A stretch of 38,011 bases of DNA from positions 1 through 38,011 of the forward strand of contig JADLBK010000101.1 of assembly GCA_020847755.1 (NCBI GenBank), in the 5' to 3' direction. Origin of the DNA: Flavobacteriales bacterium (lineage in GTDB: Bacteria > Bacteroidota > Bacteroidia > Flavobacteriales_F > PHOS-HE28). Position 1 is the stretch's first letter; each line of letters opens with the position of its first letter. Both the position numbers and the translations under genes were made by a program. Of this stretch, positions 1 to 6,854 are shown in pieces. The notes beneath the pieces are model-generated. The model saw only the letters and a list, made by a program, of their open reading frames with translations, made no database searches and was not told the DNA's origin.

Positions 1-909
1 AAAGATCGCCACTTCTGTGGATCTGTGGTGATCATCCTGTTGGAATGTGGGGAAGTCCGCGCGTGAGCCTGTGTAGTGGGAAGGGAGTTGTCCACATTTC
101 AATAGGAACTCGCGCGGGGTCAGGTCCAGGAGCGCATCATGAGGCCGCTCGTTGTTGTAGCTCCAGATGAACTCGATGGACAGCTCTCGTAGTTGCTCGA
201 GGTTCTCGAAGAGATAGGCATCCAGCACTTCTTCCCGGTAGGTGCGGTTGAAGCGCTCGATCAGGCCGTTCTGCATGGGACGCCCCTTCTCGATGAAGGT
301 GAGCGCCACGCCGTTGCGTTCGGCCCACAGCTCCATCTCTTGGGCGATGAATTCCGGGCCATTGTCCACCCGCAGCCGCTCAGGTTTGCCACGCCACTCG
401 ATCAGCTTGTCCAGTTCACGCGTCACGTACTGAGCGCGAATAGAGGTGTCGATGGTGATGTTCAGTGCCTCGCGGCCGAAGTCGTCGATCACGTTGAAGG
501 TGCGCAGCTTATTGCCGTTCAGCAGCCGGTCGGCCATGAAGTCCATGCTCCAGGTGATGTTCGGGCCGATCGGCAGGCACAGGGGCTCTTTCACCCGATC
601 GGGCACGCGCTTCTTCGTCGGTCGACGCAGGTTGAGCCCTGCCGTCGTGTACAGCCGGTGCAGGCGCTTGTGGTTCACCACGCGGCCATCCTTGCGCACA
701 CGGGTGTACACCTTCCAAAAGCCCCAGGTCGGTTTCTTGGTCACCCAGTGGTTCATGTGCTCGATCACATCAATGTCGTCCTTCGGCTTGGGCTCGTAGC
801 GATACACGCTCTGGCTCAAGCATAGCAGCTTGCAGACTCGCCGAACACTGCGCTTGCACTGCGTCTCAAGCCAGTGTGCCATCTCACGCTTCTCGGCGAG
901 CCCTAGGGC
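1..909 (-). CDS. IS3-family transposase OrfB (DDE integrase), 3' end outside window
   Basis: This is the catalytic part of the IS3 transposase, read on the minus strand from the frameshift site near 909 and still open at base 1. The rve integrase core is clear: an Asp in WSMDFMAD, an Asp in DNGPEF, and a Glu in NGLIERFNR, with exactly 35 residues between the second Asp and the Glu (DD35E). The HHR-like N-terminal segment and the motif YNNERPHDALLDLTP near the end are typical. The first ATG in frame is at 882, but expression is probably as an OrfAB fusion by -1 slippage. All key residues are present and no stop interrupts the frame, so it looks intact as far as visible. Confidence 0.88.
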
Positions 910-1169
910 TTTTTTCCCAGGATCTCCTTGAGGATGTCGCGGTCCAGGATCGTGTCGGCCAGCTTGAGCTTCAGCTTGGTGTTCTCCTCGCGTAATGCGC
1001 GCAGCTCTTTGAGTTCGCTCACGCCCATGCCGCCATACTTGGCCTTCCACTGGTAGAACGTCGGCTGGCTTACGCCGTGCTCCCTGCAGATGTCCGCCAC
1101 TTTGCGGCCCTGCTCATGCTCGCGCAGCATCGCTACGATCTGCGCTTCCGTCCATTTGCTCTTTCTCAT
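903..1169 (-). CDS. IS3-family transposase OrfA (helix-turn-helix)
   Basis: This 88-residue protein has a Tnp-1 type helix-turn-helix in its first half (ADICREHGVSQPTFYQWKAKYGG) and a leucine-zipper-like helix in its second half (ELRALREENTKLKLKLAD). It is the DNA-binding and regulatory half of an IS3 transposase. It starts at an ATG at 1169 and ends with TAG at 903-905. Six A residues followed by G in the mRNA (A-AAA-AAG, 909-915) lie just before the stop. This is a classical -1 slippery heptamer that would fuse OrfA to OrfB. Confidence 0.9.
   Translation of the reverse strand: MRKSKWTEAQIVAMLREHEQGRKVADICREHGVSQPTFYQWKAKYGGMGVSELKELRALREENTKLKLKLADTILDRDILKEILGKKP
909..915 (-). promoter_or_regulatory. 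Probable -1 ribosomal frameshift heptamer A-AAA-AAG
   Basis: On the minus strand the orfA frame reads GGA AAA AAG CCC TAG. Slippage by one base on the A-AAA-AAG heptamer gives GCC CTA GGG and enters the orfB frame, which has no better start codon until 882. A-AAA-AAG is the slippery sequence used by many IS3 elements. The position two codons before the orfA stop fits a translational fusion. Confidence 0.7.
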
Positions 1170-1272
1170 TGTCCCAAAGTTCAGGTTGTTGGTGGGTTTC
1201 TACTATCCCACGCACCTGATCTTGGGGGAGCTTACAGTTGGACCGCTGGCGGCAAGGATTTCCAAGCCCGAA

Positions 1273-1296
1273 ACATATGTATGGCCATACATATAT
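1273..1296. repeat. Palindrome copy 1 (20-bp perfect core, 1275-1294)
   Basis: The core reads ATATGTATGG followed by its exact reverse complement, centred between 1284 and 1285 on GG/CC. It shares at least 22 contiguous bases with copy 2 at 1405-1428, 132 bp away. With no loop it looks more like a dimeric protein-binding site or a repeat terminus than a terminator hairpin. Confidence 0.85.
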
Positions 1297-1404
1297 TTAA
1301 TTGGTTGATCTTCAGACAAGTACAACCAATAAGCGCTTCCTCGTTCAATCGACGGAAATGGTAACCGGCTGTCCACAAGAGACTTACCAGCACCTCCTAG
1401 GTCG

Positions 1405-1428
1405 ACATATGTATGGCCATACATATGT
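1405..1428. repeat. Palindrome copy 2 (24-bp perfect)
   Basis: ACATATGTATGG is followed directly by its reverse complement, centred between 1416 and 1417. Beyond the perfect part the flanks GTCGA on the left and TCGAC on the right continue the symmetry with a one-base slip, giving an imperfect dyad over about 1401-1432. It is the better preserved of the two copies. Confidence 0.85.
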
Positions 1429-1523
1429 TCGACTTCCCTTCTCGGCTACCAATATCAGATCATCCGCCTCCCACCAGAATGACCATCGATCTCCAGCCCA
1501 CCAACACGAAGGCCGATAGCAGC

Positions 1524-3053
1524 TCACCGGCGATCGACCGAGGTCGCGCCGCGATGCTTCCGGAAGGCCTGGGGAATGGCCCGGACCACATCCAACGCGG
1601 TCATGCCGTCAGCTCCCACCTCTTCCGCGGCGATATCCCCGGCCAGACCGTGGGTCCAAACTCCGAGAATGGCGGCGTCCGACGGGGGAAGTCCTTGGGC
1701 GAGCAACCCGGTCATCAGGCCGGTCAGGACATCGCCCGATCCCCCCTTGGCCATGCCGACGTTGCCCGTCGCGTTGTAGAGGACACGACCGTCAGGTAGG
1801 CAGATGGCCGTGCTCGCGCCCTTGAGCACCACCACCACCCCACGCTGTTGTGCGAAACTTGTGCTCTTGGCGATGCGCTCCCGCGTATCCACAGCAGGTC
1901 CGAACAGCCGGTCTGCTTCGCCAGGATGTGGGGTGAGCACGGATCCGTCAGGCAGCAGTTCCAGGAGATCGGGGGAACCCGCCAGAAGGTTCAGGGCATC
2001 GGCATCGAGAACCATGGGCATTGACCAGAGGCGGAGCGCGCGCTCCAGCACGTCGGCGGTCGCTTGGTGGTTGCCGATCCCGGGACCGATGCCCACAGCA
2101 GACCACCGGCCTGTGGGAAGTGGCCCATCCAGGTGACCGACGTCCCCGTGTTCAACGACCATCGCCTCCGGCACTGCGGCGTGGAGCGCCTGCACGCCCC
2201 CCCGAGGAACGGCCGCGGTTACCAGGCCTACACCACTGCGAACGGCCGCGGCGGTGGCCATCACCGCCGCGCCCACGTGACCGGTCGCTCCGGCCATGAG
2301 CAACGCGTGACCGAACCTGCCCTTGTGCGCGCTCCGGGCCCTGACGGGCAGAAGGGCTTCAATATCGTGTTGTTCCAGCAGGACGTGATCGCTCTTGCAC
2401 GAGGCGATGGCCTCTCGGTCCAAGCCGATGTCCACCACACACCATTGTCCGCAATGCCCTGAGAACTCCGGAAGGAGCATGAACGCCTTGGGAACTTGAA
2501 AGCTGCACGTCCACTGGGCCTGGACGATCGCGGTCGGGTCGTCAGGCCCCCCCTCTGCGAAGGCACCGGACGGAAGGTCGACCGCGAGAACACGTGTCTT
2601 GCACGCATTCAGTGCCTGTACAAGGTGGTGGTAGTGCCCGGAGAGGGGCCTATTGAGCCCGGTGCCGAACAAGGCATCGATCACCAGCTCGCCGGAGCGC
2701 AGCGCAGGCAATGATCGGCCGGCACCGAGGAACACCTCCACTCCAACTTCCCTTAGCCGTCTGAGATTAAGGGTATTATCAGCCGTGGATCCGACCGGAT
2801 CGTAGGGACACAGCACGCGAACTGGCCACTTCCGGCTCGCCAAGTGGCGGGCGATGGCCAGGCCGTCTCCACCATTGTTCCCAGGTCCGCAGAGAACCAG
2901 GACGGGTCGTGGCGATGAACCGTGATCCCTGAGCAGCGCCTTCGTGAAGGCGACCGCAGCCCGCTCCATCAGGTCGATGCTCTGCACCGGCTCACGTTCG
3001 ACCGTAAGTTGATCGACCGACCGTATCTGCTCGGCGGTAAGGACAGGCAGCAC
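1524..3053 (-). CDS. nnr: Bifunctional NAD(P)H-hydrate epimerase / ADP-dependent NAD(P)H-hydrate dehydratase
   Basis: This protein repairs hydrated, inactive NADHX and NADPHX. The N-terminal YjeF_N domain (about residues 1-215) epimerises the R and S forms, and the C-terminal ribokinase-like domain (about 230-500) dehydrates the S form using ADP. Visible motifs are LMERAA and GPGNNGGDGLAIARHL in the epimerase half, DALFGTGLNRPL and VDLPSG, then KGRFGHALLMAG, GPGIG, LTPHPGEADRL and NATGNVGMAKGGSGDVLTGL in the kinase-like half. The length of 509 residues is normal for the fused form. It starts with GTG at 3053, just downstream of the terminator of the preceding minus-strand gene. A TACCTTG sequence a few bases before the GTG may be its own promoter box. 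Confidence 0.95.
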   Translation of the reverse strand: MLPVLTAEQIRSVDQLTVEREPVQSIDLMERAAVAFTKALLRDHGSSPRPVLVLCGPGNNGGDGLAIARHLASRKWPVRVLCPYDPVGSTADNTLNLRRLREVGVEVFLGAGRSLPALRSGELVIDALFGTGLNRPLSGHYHHLVQALNACKTRVLAVDLPSGAFAEGGPDDPTAIVQAQWTCSFQVPKAFMLLPEFSGHCGQWCVVDIGLDREAIASCKSDHVLLEQHDIEALLPVRARSAHKGRFGHALLMAGATGHVGAAVMATAAAVRSGVGLVTAAVPRGGVQALHAAVPEAMVVEHGDVGHLDGPLPTGRWSAVGIGPGIGNHQATADVLERALRLWSMPMVLDADALNLLAGSPDLLELLPDGSVLTPHPGEADRLFGPAVDTRERIAKSTSFAQQRGVVVVLKGASTAICLPDGRVLYNATGNVGMAKGGSGDVLTGLMTGLLAQGLPPSDAAILGVWTHGLAGDIAAEEVGADGMTALDVVRAIPQAFRKHRGATSVDRR

Positions 3054-3078
3054 GGCAGCAAGGTATCCGAAATGAAGA

Positions 3079-3102
3079 AGCCCCTGCCATGTGGCAGGGG
3101 CT
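3079..3102 (-). terminator. Rho-independent terminator of the outer-membrane protein gene
   Basis: An 11-bp inverted repeat (AGCCCCTGCCA and its complement) surrounds a tiny TG centre, in practice a 9-10 bp GC-rich stem with a 2-4 nt loop. On the minus strand it is followed by TTCTTCATTT, a U-rich tract. It lies 24 nt after the stop of the minus-strand gene ending at 3126 and just before the nnr start, so it separates the two units. Confidence 0.8.
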
Positions 3103-3125
3103 CCCCGTTAGGAAGGCTGGACTCC

Positions 3126-3974
3126 TTACTGGAAGTAGAAGTTCATGTTGATGGACACACCGTTGTTGTTGGTGTCCACACCGAAGTCGTTCACTTTCGT
3201 GCCGCCCTCGATCTCGCCCGGGCCGTTGTCGCCAGCGGCGCGGTCCCAGCTCGTGGTGTTGAAGCCTTTGCTGGCGAGCATCAGGCCCCAGCCGTACTCC
3301 GCACCCAGGGACACTTTGGGAGCAACGAACCACTCCACACCGACGAAGGCGTTGAGGCCCACCATCAAGGCACCGCCCTGCTTCTCTTCGGTGATGCGCG
3401 AGCCGGTGTTCTCCAGGCTGTTGCCGTACTCAAAGCTCTTCTTCTGTCCGGCGATGCCGAAGTTCAGGTCAGCGCCGTAGACACCCACCACGCGGGTGCT
3501 GCCCACACGCTTCTCAAGACCGACACCGATCTGGATGGTGTTTCCGCCCCACTTCGTAGAGTTCTCCACCGTGGCGTTCGGGTCCGTCGAACCCGCATCA
3601 GGCACCAAGGTCGTCTCCTTGTGGCTGTAGAAGCCCAAGCGCAGACGGCCACGGAACGCCGTGTTCGCGTTCTTCAGCTTCTTCACACCGATCACGGCAC
3701 GGGTCACGCTACCGAAAGCGCCCTCGTCGCCACCACCGGCCCAGTTGTACGGGTCCCACGTGCTGGCCGAGATCCAGCTCGGCACGGCGTTACCCGTGGT
3801 GCCATTGAACAGATTGCCAGCGTAGCCGATGAACGGGGTGGCGTCAATGGTCAGGCCCCAATCACCATCCTGGGACAGCCAATTCTCACCGCGGGTGCTG
3901 GTGATCTCGCCCGTTTGGGCGGTCACTGCCGTAGCGGCGGAGATCGCTGCAGCGAACAGTACAGTCTTTCTCAT
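3126..3974 (-). CDS. Outer-membrane beta-barrel protein (hypothetical porin-like)
   Basis: This 282-residue protein begins with a Sec signal peptide (MRKTVLFAAAISAATAVTA, cleavage expected before QTGE). The rest alternates polar and hydrophobic residues with many Gly, Asn and aromatic residues, as in transmembrane beta strands, and ends in an aromatic-rich strand (INMNFYFQ). It is therefore probably a small outer-membrane barrel of the kind common in Bacteroidota. No specific substrate can be read from the sequence. It is a single-gene transcription unit with a convincing promoter at 4052-4082 and a terminator at 3079-3102. The about 70-80 nt leader carries no recognised riboswitch. Confidence 0.75.
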   Translation of the reverse strand: MRKTVLFAAAISAATAVTAQTGEITSTRGENWLSQDGDWGLTIDATPFIGYAGNLFNGTTGNAVPSWISASTWDPYNWAGGGDEGAFGSVTRAVIGVKKLKNANTAFRGRLRLGFYSHKETTLVPDAGSTDPNATVENSTKWGGNTIQIGVGLEKRVGSTRVVGVYGADLNFGIAGQKKSFEYGNSLENTGSRITEEKQGGALMVGLNAFVGVEWFVAPKVSLGAEYGWGLMLASKGFNTTSWDRAAGDNGPGEIEGGTKVNDFGVDTNNNGVSINMNFYFQ

Positions 3975-4051
3975 GACGAACGTTTTGGTTTTACGTGTGC
4001 TTCTCGTTGATACTCACGGTCCTTCCGGTCAAAGGTAGGTCCGAGGCGCGG

Positions 4052-4082
4052 CAAAGCTATTAACAATCGATGCGGATATCAA
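4052..4082 (-). promoter_or_regulatory. Bacteroidota-type promoter (TTG-N20-TAGCTTTG)
   Basis: On the minus strand TTG (4082-4080) is followed 20 nt later by TAGCTTTG (4059-4052), matching the Bacteroidota vegetative consensus of TTG at -33 and TAnnTTTG at -7. A second -7-like box, TACCTTTG, lies at 4037-4030. Transcription would start near 4045 and run into the outer-membrane protein gene. Confidence 0.75.
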
Positions 4083-4097
4083 CACTTTTTTGTTGAT
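4078..4097. promoter_or_regulatory. Inverted repeat over the -33 element, possible operator
   Basis: ATCAACA (4078-4084) and TGTTGAT (4091-4097) form a 7-bp dyad around a 6-nt CTTTTT centre. One arm contains the -33 TTG of the outer-membrane protein promoter. The position would suit a repressor or activator site; no regulator is identified. Confidence 0.35.
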
Positions 4098-4218
4098 CCA
4101 TCGATCCGTTCGTCACCTTGGTCCGCCTCATCACGCGTTCGACCGTAGAATTCGGGGGCGAAGATAGCCTCGGTTCCGACACTACCAAGTTCATGCCGGG
4201 AGAACTGTAGTTCGACGA

Positions 4219-4872
4219 CTACTGGCGGTCGGCGAGCATCGGTACGAACCGGAAGTCGCCGTGCTCCTCGCGGCTAAGCGTATCGTCCTCCAGCCGTCGG
4301 ATCCGGACCATGCGCTGCACCGGGCCCTCCCCCACGGGAATGACCAGGGAACCGCCGATGCGCAGCTGTTCCACCAGCGGCTCTGGAACGAACGGAGCAC
4401 CACAAGTGACCAGGATGCGATCGTACGGTGCGTAGGTCGGAAGACCTTGGAACCCGTCGCCGTGGTAAAGAGCGGCCCGGTAGCCCATGGATCCCAAGCG
4501 CGCTCGGGTCGTCAGGAACAGGGGCCGGTGCCGCTCCACGCTCCACACCTTCGCCCCCATGGCCGCAAGCACGGCGGTCTGGTATCCGCTTCCGGTGCCC
4601 ACCTCCAACACACGATCGCCGCGCCGCACCTCCAGCAGTTGGGTCTGGAATGCCACGGTATACGGCTGCGAGATGGTCTGGCCGCACCCGATGGGGAACG
4701 CCTTGTCCTCATAAGCATGGAGCCGTAAGGCACTGTCCTCGAAGAACAGGTGCCTGGGGACCAGTCCGATGGCGTCGAGGACAGCCGGAGCATGGATGCC
4801 CTTGGTCCGCAGTTCCTGCACCAACTTCCGCCGGGCCCCTTGGGACCTGTAATCATCACTCCGCACGGTCAT
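4219..4872 (-). CDS. pcm: Protein-L-isoaspartate O-methyltransferase
   Basis: This enzyme methylates L-isoaspartyl residues in damaged proteins using S-adenosylmethionine, allowing their repair. The 217-residue length is normal. The SAM-binding motif I is EVGTGSGYQTAVLAAMG, and the family-specific segment PIGCGQTISQPYTVAFQTQLLE precedes it. The post-motif stretch GDGFQGLPTYAPYDRILVTCGAP and the C-terminal LRIGGSLVIPVGEG are also typical. The ATG at 4872 is supported because the N-terminal YRSQGARRKLVQELRTKGI aligns with the usual start of the family. The gene is divergent from the oxidoreductase at 4939, with only 66 bp between them. Confidence 0.95.
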   Translation of the reverse strand: MTVRSDDYRSQGARRKLVQELRTKGIHAPAVLDAIGLVPRHLFFEDSALRLHAYEDKAFPIGCGQTISQPYTVAFQTQLLEVRRGDRVLEVGTGSGYQTAVLAAMGAKVWSVERHRPLFLTTRARLGSMGYRAALYHGDGFQGLPTYAPYDRILVTCGAPFVPEPLVEQLRIGGSLVIPVGEGPVQRMVRIRRLEDDTLSREEHGDFRFVPMLADRQ

Positions 4873-4877
4873 CGTTG

Positions 4878-4885
4878 CAAAAGTA
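4878..4885 (-). promoter_or_regulatory. -7 box TACTTTTG five bases before the pcm start
   Basis: A perfect TAnnTTTG element lies on the minus strand with only CAACG between it and the ATG of pcm. If it is used, transcription begins at or within a base or two of the start codon, so the mRNA would be leaderless. No convincing -33 TTG is seen at the right distance. Confidence 0.5.
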
Positions 4886-4938
4886 GCAGGCCCTCCACCG
4901 GGCAGGGGCCTATTTTCGCGCCGCTTTCAACAACCATC

Positions 4939-5976
4939 ATGTCGGAGAACCGCTTGCGCATAGGGATCCTTGGAGCCGGCCACCTGGGTCGCATCCACCT
5001 TCAGCAGGCTTTGACGGTGGAGGGATTGGAGGTGGTGGGGTTCCATGACCCGGACCCGGCCAAGTGCGCTGGTGTGAGCGAGGAGTTCGGCATCCCCGCC
5101 CTCGGTTCAGTGGAGGCCGTCATCGAAGCGGCGCAGCTCGTGGACGTGGTGACCCCGACCTTGAGCCATCATGCCTGCGCCATGCAGGCCATGGCCAGGG
5201 GTCGCCACGTGTTCATCGAAAAGCCCTTGGCGAATACGGTGGCCGAGGGTCGCGAGCTTGTGCGCATGGCGGAGGCCTCAGGCCTCTGTGTTCAGGTGGG
5301 GCACGTCGAGCGCTTCAATCCGGCGTTCCAGGCCGCTGTGCCCAGCCTGAAGGACCCGCTCTTCATCGAGGGCCACCGCCTCGCCCAATTCAACCCCAGA
5401 GGAACGGATGTGCCGGTGATCCTCGATCTCATGGTCCACGACCTTGATCTGGTGTTGAGCACGGTGCGGTCCACCGTCACCGCCGTTCATGCCAGTGGGG
5501 TGGCCGTGGTGAGCGATTCACCGGACATCGCCAATGCGCGCATTGAGTTCGCCAACGGATGCGTGGCCAACCTCACGGCCAGTCGCATCAGCTTGAAGAA
5601 CATGCGGAAGATGCGCTTCTTCCAACGGGACGCATACATCTCCGTGGACATGCTGACCAAAGAGACGGAGATCGTGCGGATGGAGGCGGTGGTCGGGGAC
5701 CCGGATCCCTTCGCGATCACGCTCGACCTTGGCGGCGACAAGGGCAAGCGAGCGATCCAGTTCGAGAAGCCCGAGGTGCCTGCGATCAACGCCATTCGCG
5801 AAGAGCTCCGATCGTTCACCTCTGCGGTCCGTGCTGGTTCAGCCCCATACGTCACCATCCAGGACGGTTTCGCCGCCTTGGAGCTGGCGCACCGGATCCT
5901 GGAGCGGATGCACGAGAACCTGCAGCGGGTAGCACCCGGCGACCGCATACCAACGCCGCCCACCCCCACGTTATGA
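4939..5976 (+). CDS. Gfo/Idh/MocA-family oxidoreductase (sugar-nucleotide dehydrogenase-like)
   Basis: This 345-residue NAD(P)-dependent oxidoreductase has an N-terminal Rossmann fold (GILGAGHLGRIH, residues about 7-18), the FIEKPLA motif (EKP with the conserved Lys), and the C-terminal GFO/IDH/MocA domain with GHVERFNPA and DLMVHDLDLV. The last two motifs and the RKMRFFQRDAYIS stretch resemble the GnnA-type dehydrogenases that act on UDP-GlcNAc in lipid A biosynthesis. That assignment is tentative; a generic sugar dehydrogenase is equally compatible. It is the first gene of a plus-strand operon, and its stop overlaps the next start (ATGA). The context with a lipoprotein and a sugar transferase supports a role in envelope glycans. 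A TATTTTCG sequence 20 nt upstream could be its -7 element. Confidence 0.85.
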   Translation: MSENRLRIGILGAGHLGRIHLQQALTVEGLEVVGFHDPDPAKCAGVSEEFGIPALGSVEAVIEAAQLVDVVTPTLSHHACAMQAMARGRHVFIEKPLANTVAEGRELVRMAEASGLCVQVGHVERFNPAFQAAVPSLKDPLFIEGHRLAQFNPRGTDVPVILDLMVHDLDLVLSTVRSTVTAVHASGVAVVSDSPDIANARIEFANGCVANLTASRISLKNMRKMRFFQRDAYISVDMLTKETEIVRMEAVVGDPDPFAITLDLGGDKGKRAIQFEKPEVPAINAIREELRSFTSAVRAGSAPYVTIQDGFAALELAHRILERMHENLQRVAPGDRIPTPPTPTL

Positions 5977-6845
5977 ACCATCGGTCCATGCGTTCATCCA
6001 CCCTTTTCGGATCGGCCGCCTTGGTGCTCCTGTGCGCCTGCACGAAGGGCGACAAGGAAGCCTCCTATCTCCAACTGGGCACGGTCTCGGTGGAGGTCGA
6101 TCCATTGACCGAGGGGACCGGATCGCACCGCATCACCGACCTGTGGGTGTTCGCGGAGGATGAAGCCCTCGGGGTCTGGGAGTCTGGTTCCCGTCTGCCG
6201 GTGCTGCGGGAAGGCGAGGTCACGATCAAGCTCATTGCGGGGATCCCCAGGAACGGCATGCGCGACGACCGCATCCAGTACCCGTTCTATGCCACCTGGT
6301 CGGGTACGGTGGATCTCCGGGACGGCGCCACCGTCCGGATCGACCCGACGTTCAACTACTTCACCGGCAACATCTATTGGAACGAGGGCTTCGAGGACCC
6401 CGGGTTCAAGTTCACACGCAGCGCGGACAGCGACACCACGATGCTGCTGGTGAACGACCCGGACCTGGTGCTCACCGGGAACGGAGCGGGACGGATCCAC
6501 GTGGACCCGGACCGGCCCTATGTGCGGATGGTGAGCAGCGATGCGTTCACCCCGAACGGAGCCGTGTTCCTGGAGCTCGACCGGCGCAGCGATCACCGGT
6601 TCCTCATCGGTGGCCTGATGGACCCCACCGGAGGAGGAAGCACCATCGACCTGCCCTACCTGTTCGTGGCCCCCACCCTGCGCGATGACGGCGGCATGCC
6701 CTGGTCCAAGATCTACGTGGACCTGAGCAGCCTGTTCAACGCACCGGGTCTCACCAACAAGCGGTTCTACATCGAGGTGCAGCTCGTGGACGGCGCCACG
6801 AGCGGGACCATCCTCCTGGACGACATCAAGCTCGTGCACCGCTGA
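5973..6845 (+). CDS. Lipoprotein of unknown function
   Basis: This 290-residue protein starts with a lipoprotein signal peptide ending in LVLLCACTKGDKE, where the lipobox Cys follows LCA. The mature part has a beta-rich segment (SYLQLGTVSVEVDPLTEGTGSHRITDLWVFAEDEALGVWE) and a later jelly-roll-like region ending in GTILLDDIKLVHR, a pattern seen in carbohydrate-binding-like beta sandwiches. I do not recognise a named family with confidence. The start ATG overlaps the preceding stop by four bases, and the sugar transferase begins 9 nt after its stop, so it is co-transcribed with glycan genes. An alternative start lies at Met 6 (5988). Confidence 0.75.
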   Translation: MNHRSMRSSTLFGSAALVLLCACTKGDKEASYLQLGTVSVEVDPLTEGTGSHRITDLWVFAEDEALGVWESGSRLPVLREGEVTIKLIAGIPRNGMRDDRIQYPFYATWSGTVDLRDGATVRIDPTFNYFTGNIYWNEGFEDPGFKFTRSADSDTTMLLVNDPDLVLTGNGAGRIHVDPDRPYVRMVSSDAFTPNGAVFLELDRRSDHRFLIGGLMDPTGGGSTIDLPYLFVAPTLRDDGGMPWSKIYVDLSSLFNAPGLTNKRFYIEVQLVDGATSGTILLDDIKLVHR

Positions 6846-6854
6846 CCCATTGGT

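Larger units (their letters stand above)
1..1236 (-). mobile_element. IS3-family insertion sequence, truncated by the left window edge
   Basis: An IS3-type element carries orfA and orfB in overlapping frames on the minus strand, with a DD(35)E integrase in orfB. The far end lies outside the window, because the orfB frame is still open at base 1. The near end is placed at about 1236: read inward on the minus strand the sequence starts TGTAAGCTCCCCC, giving the TG/CA terminus usual for IS3 elements, 67 nt before the orfA start. This boundary is inferred from one end only. No inverted partner or target duplication could be checked. A weaker candidate end, TGAACTTTGGGACA, lies at 1170-1183, but it abuts the orfA start codon and leaves no room for a promoter. 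Confidence 0.8.
1237..1523. other. Gene-free AT-richer spacer between the IS and nnr
   Basis: No credible gene is seen here. The short frames in it are shaped by the two palindromes and have no family signature. The stretch is clearly richer in A and T than the rest of the window. It holds two copies of a palindrome (listed separately) and between them an inverted repeat ATTGGTTG / CAACCAAT with arms near 1302-1309 and 1323-1330, which could form an 8-bp stem. Confidence 0.5.

Noticed and set aside
1203-1424. Small minus-strand frame containing the heptapeptide MYGHTYV twice
   Set aside because: The repeated peptide is simply the translation of the two palindromes, which also yield it on the other strand. 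There is no start context or homology I recognise.
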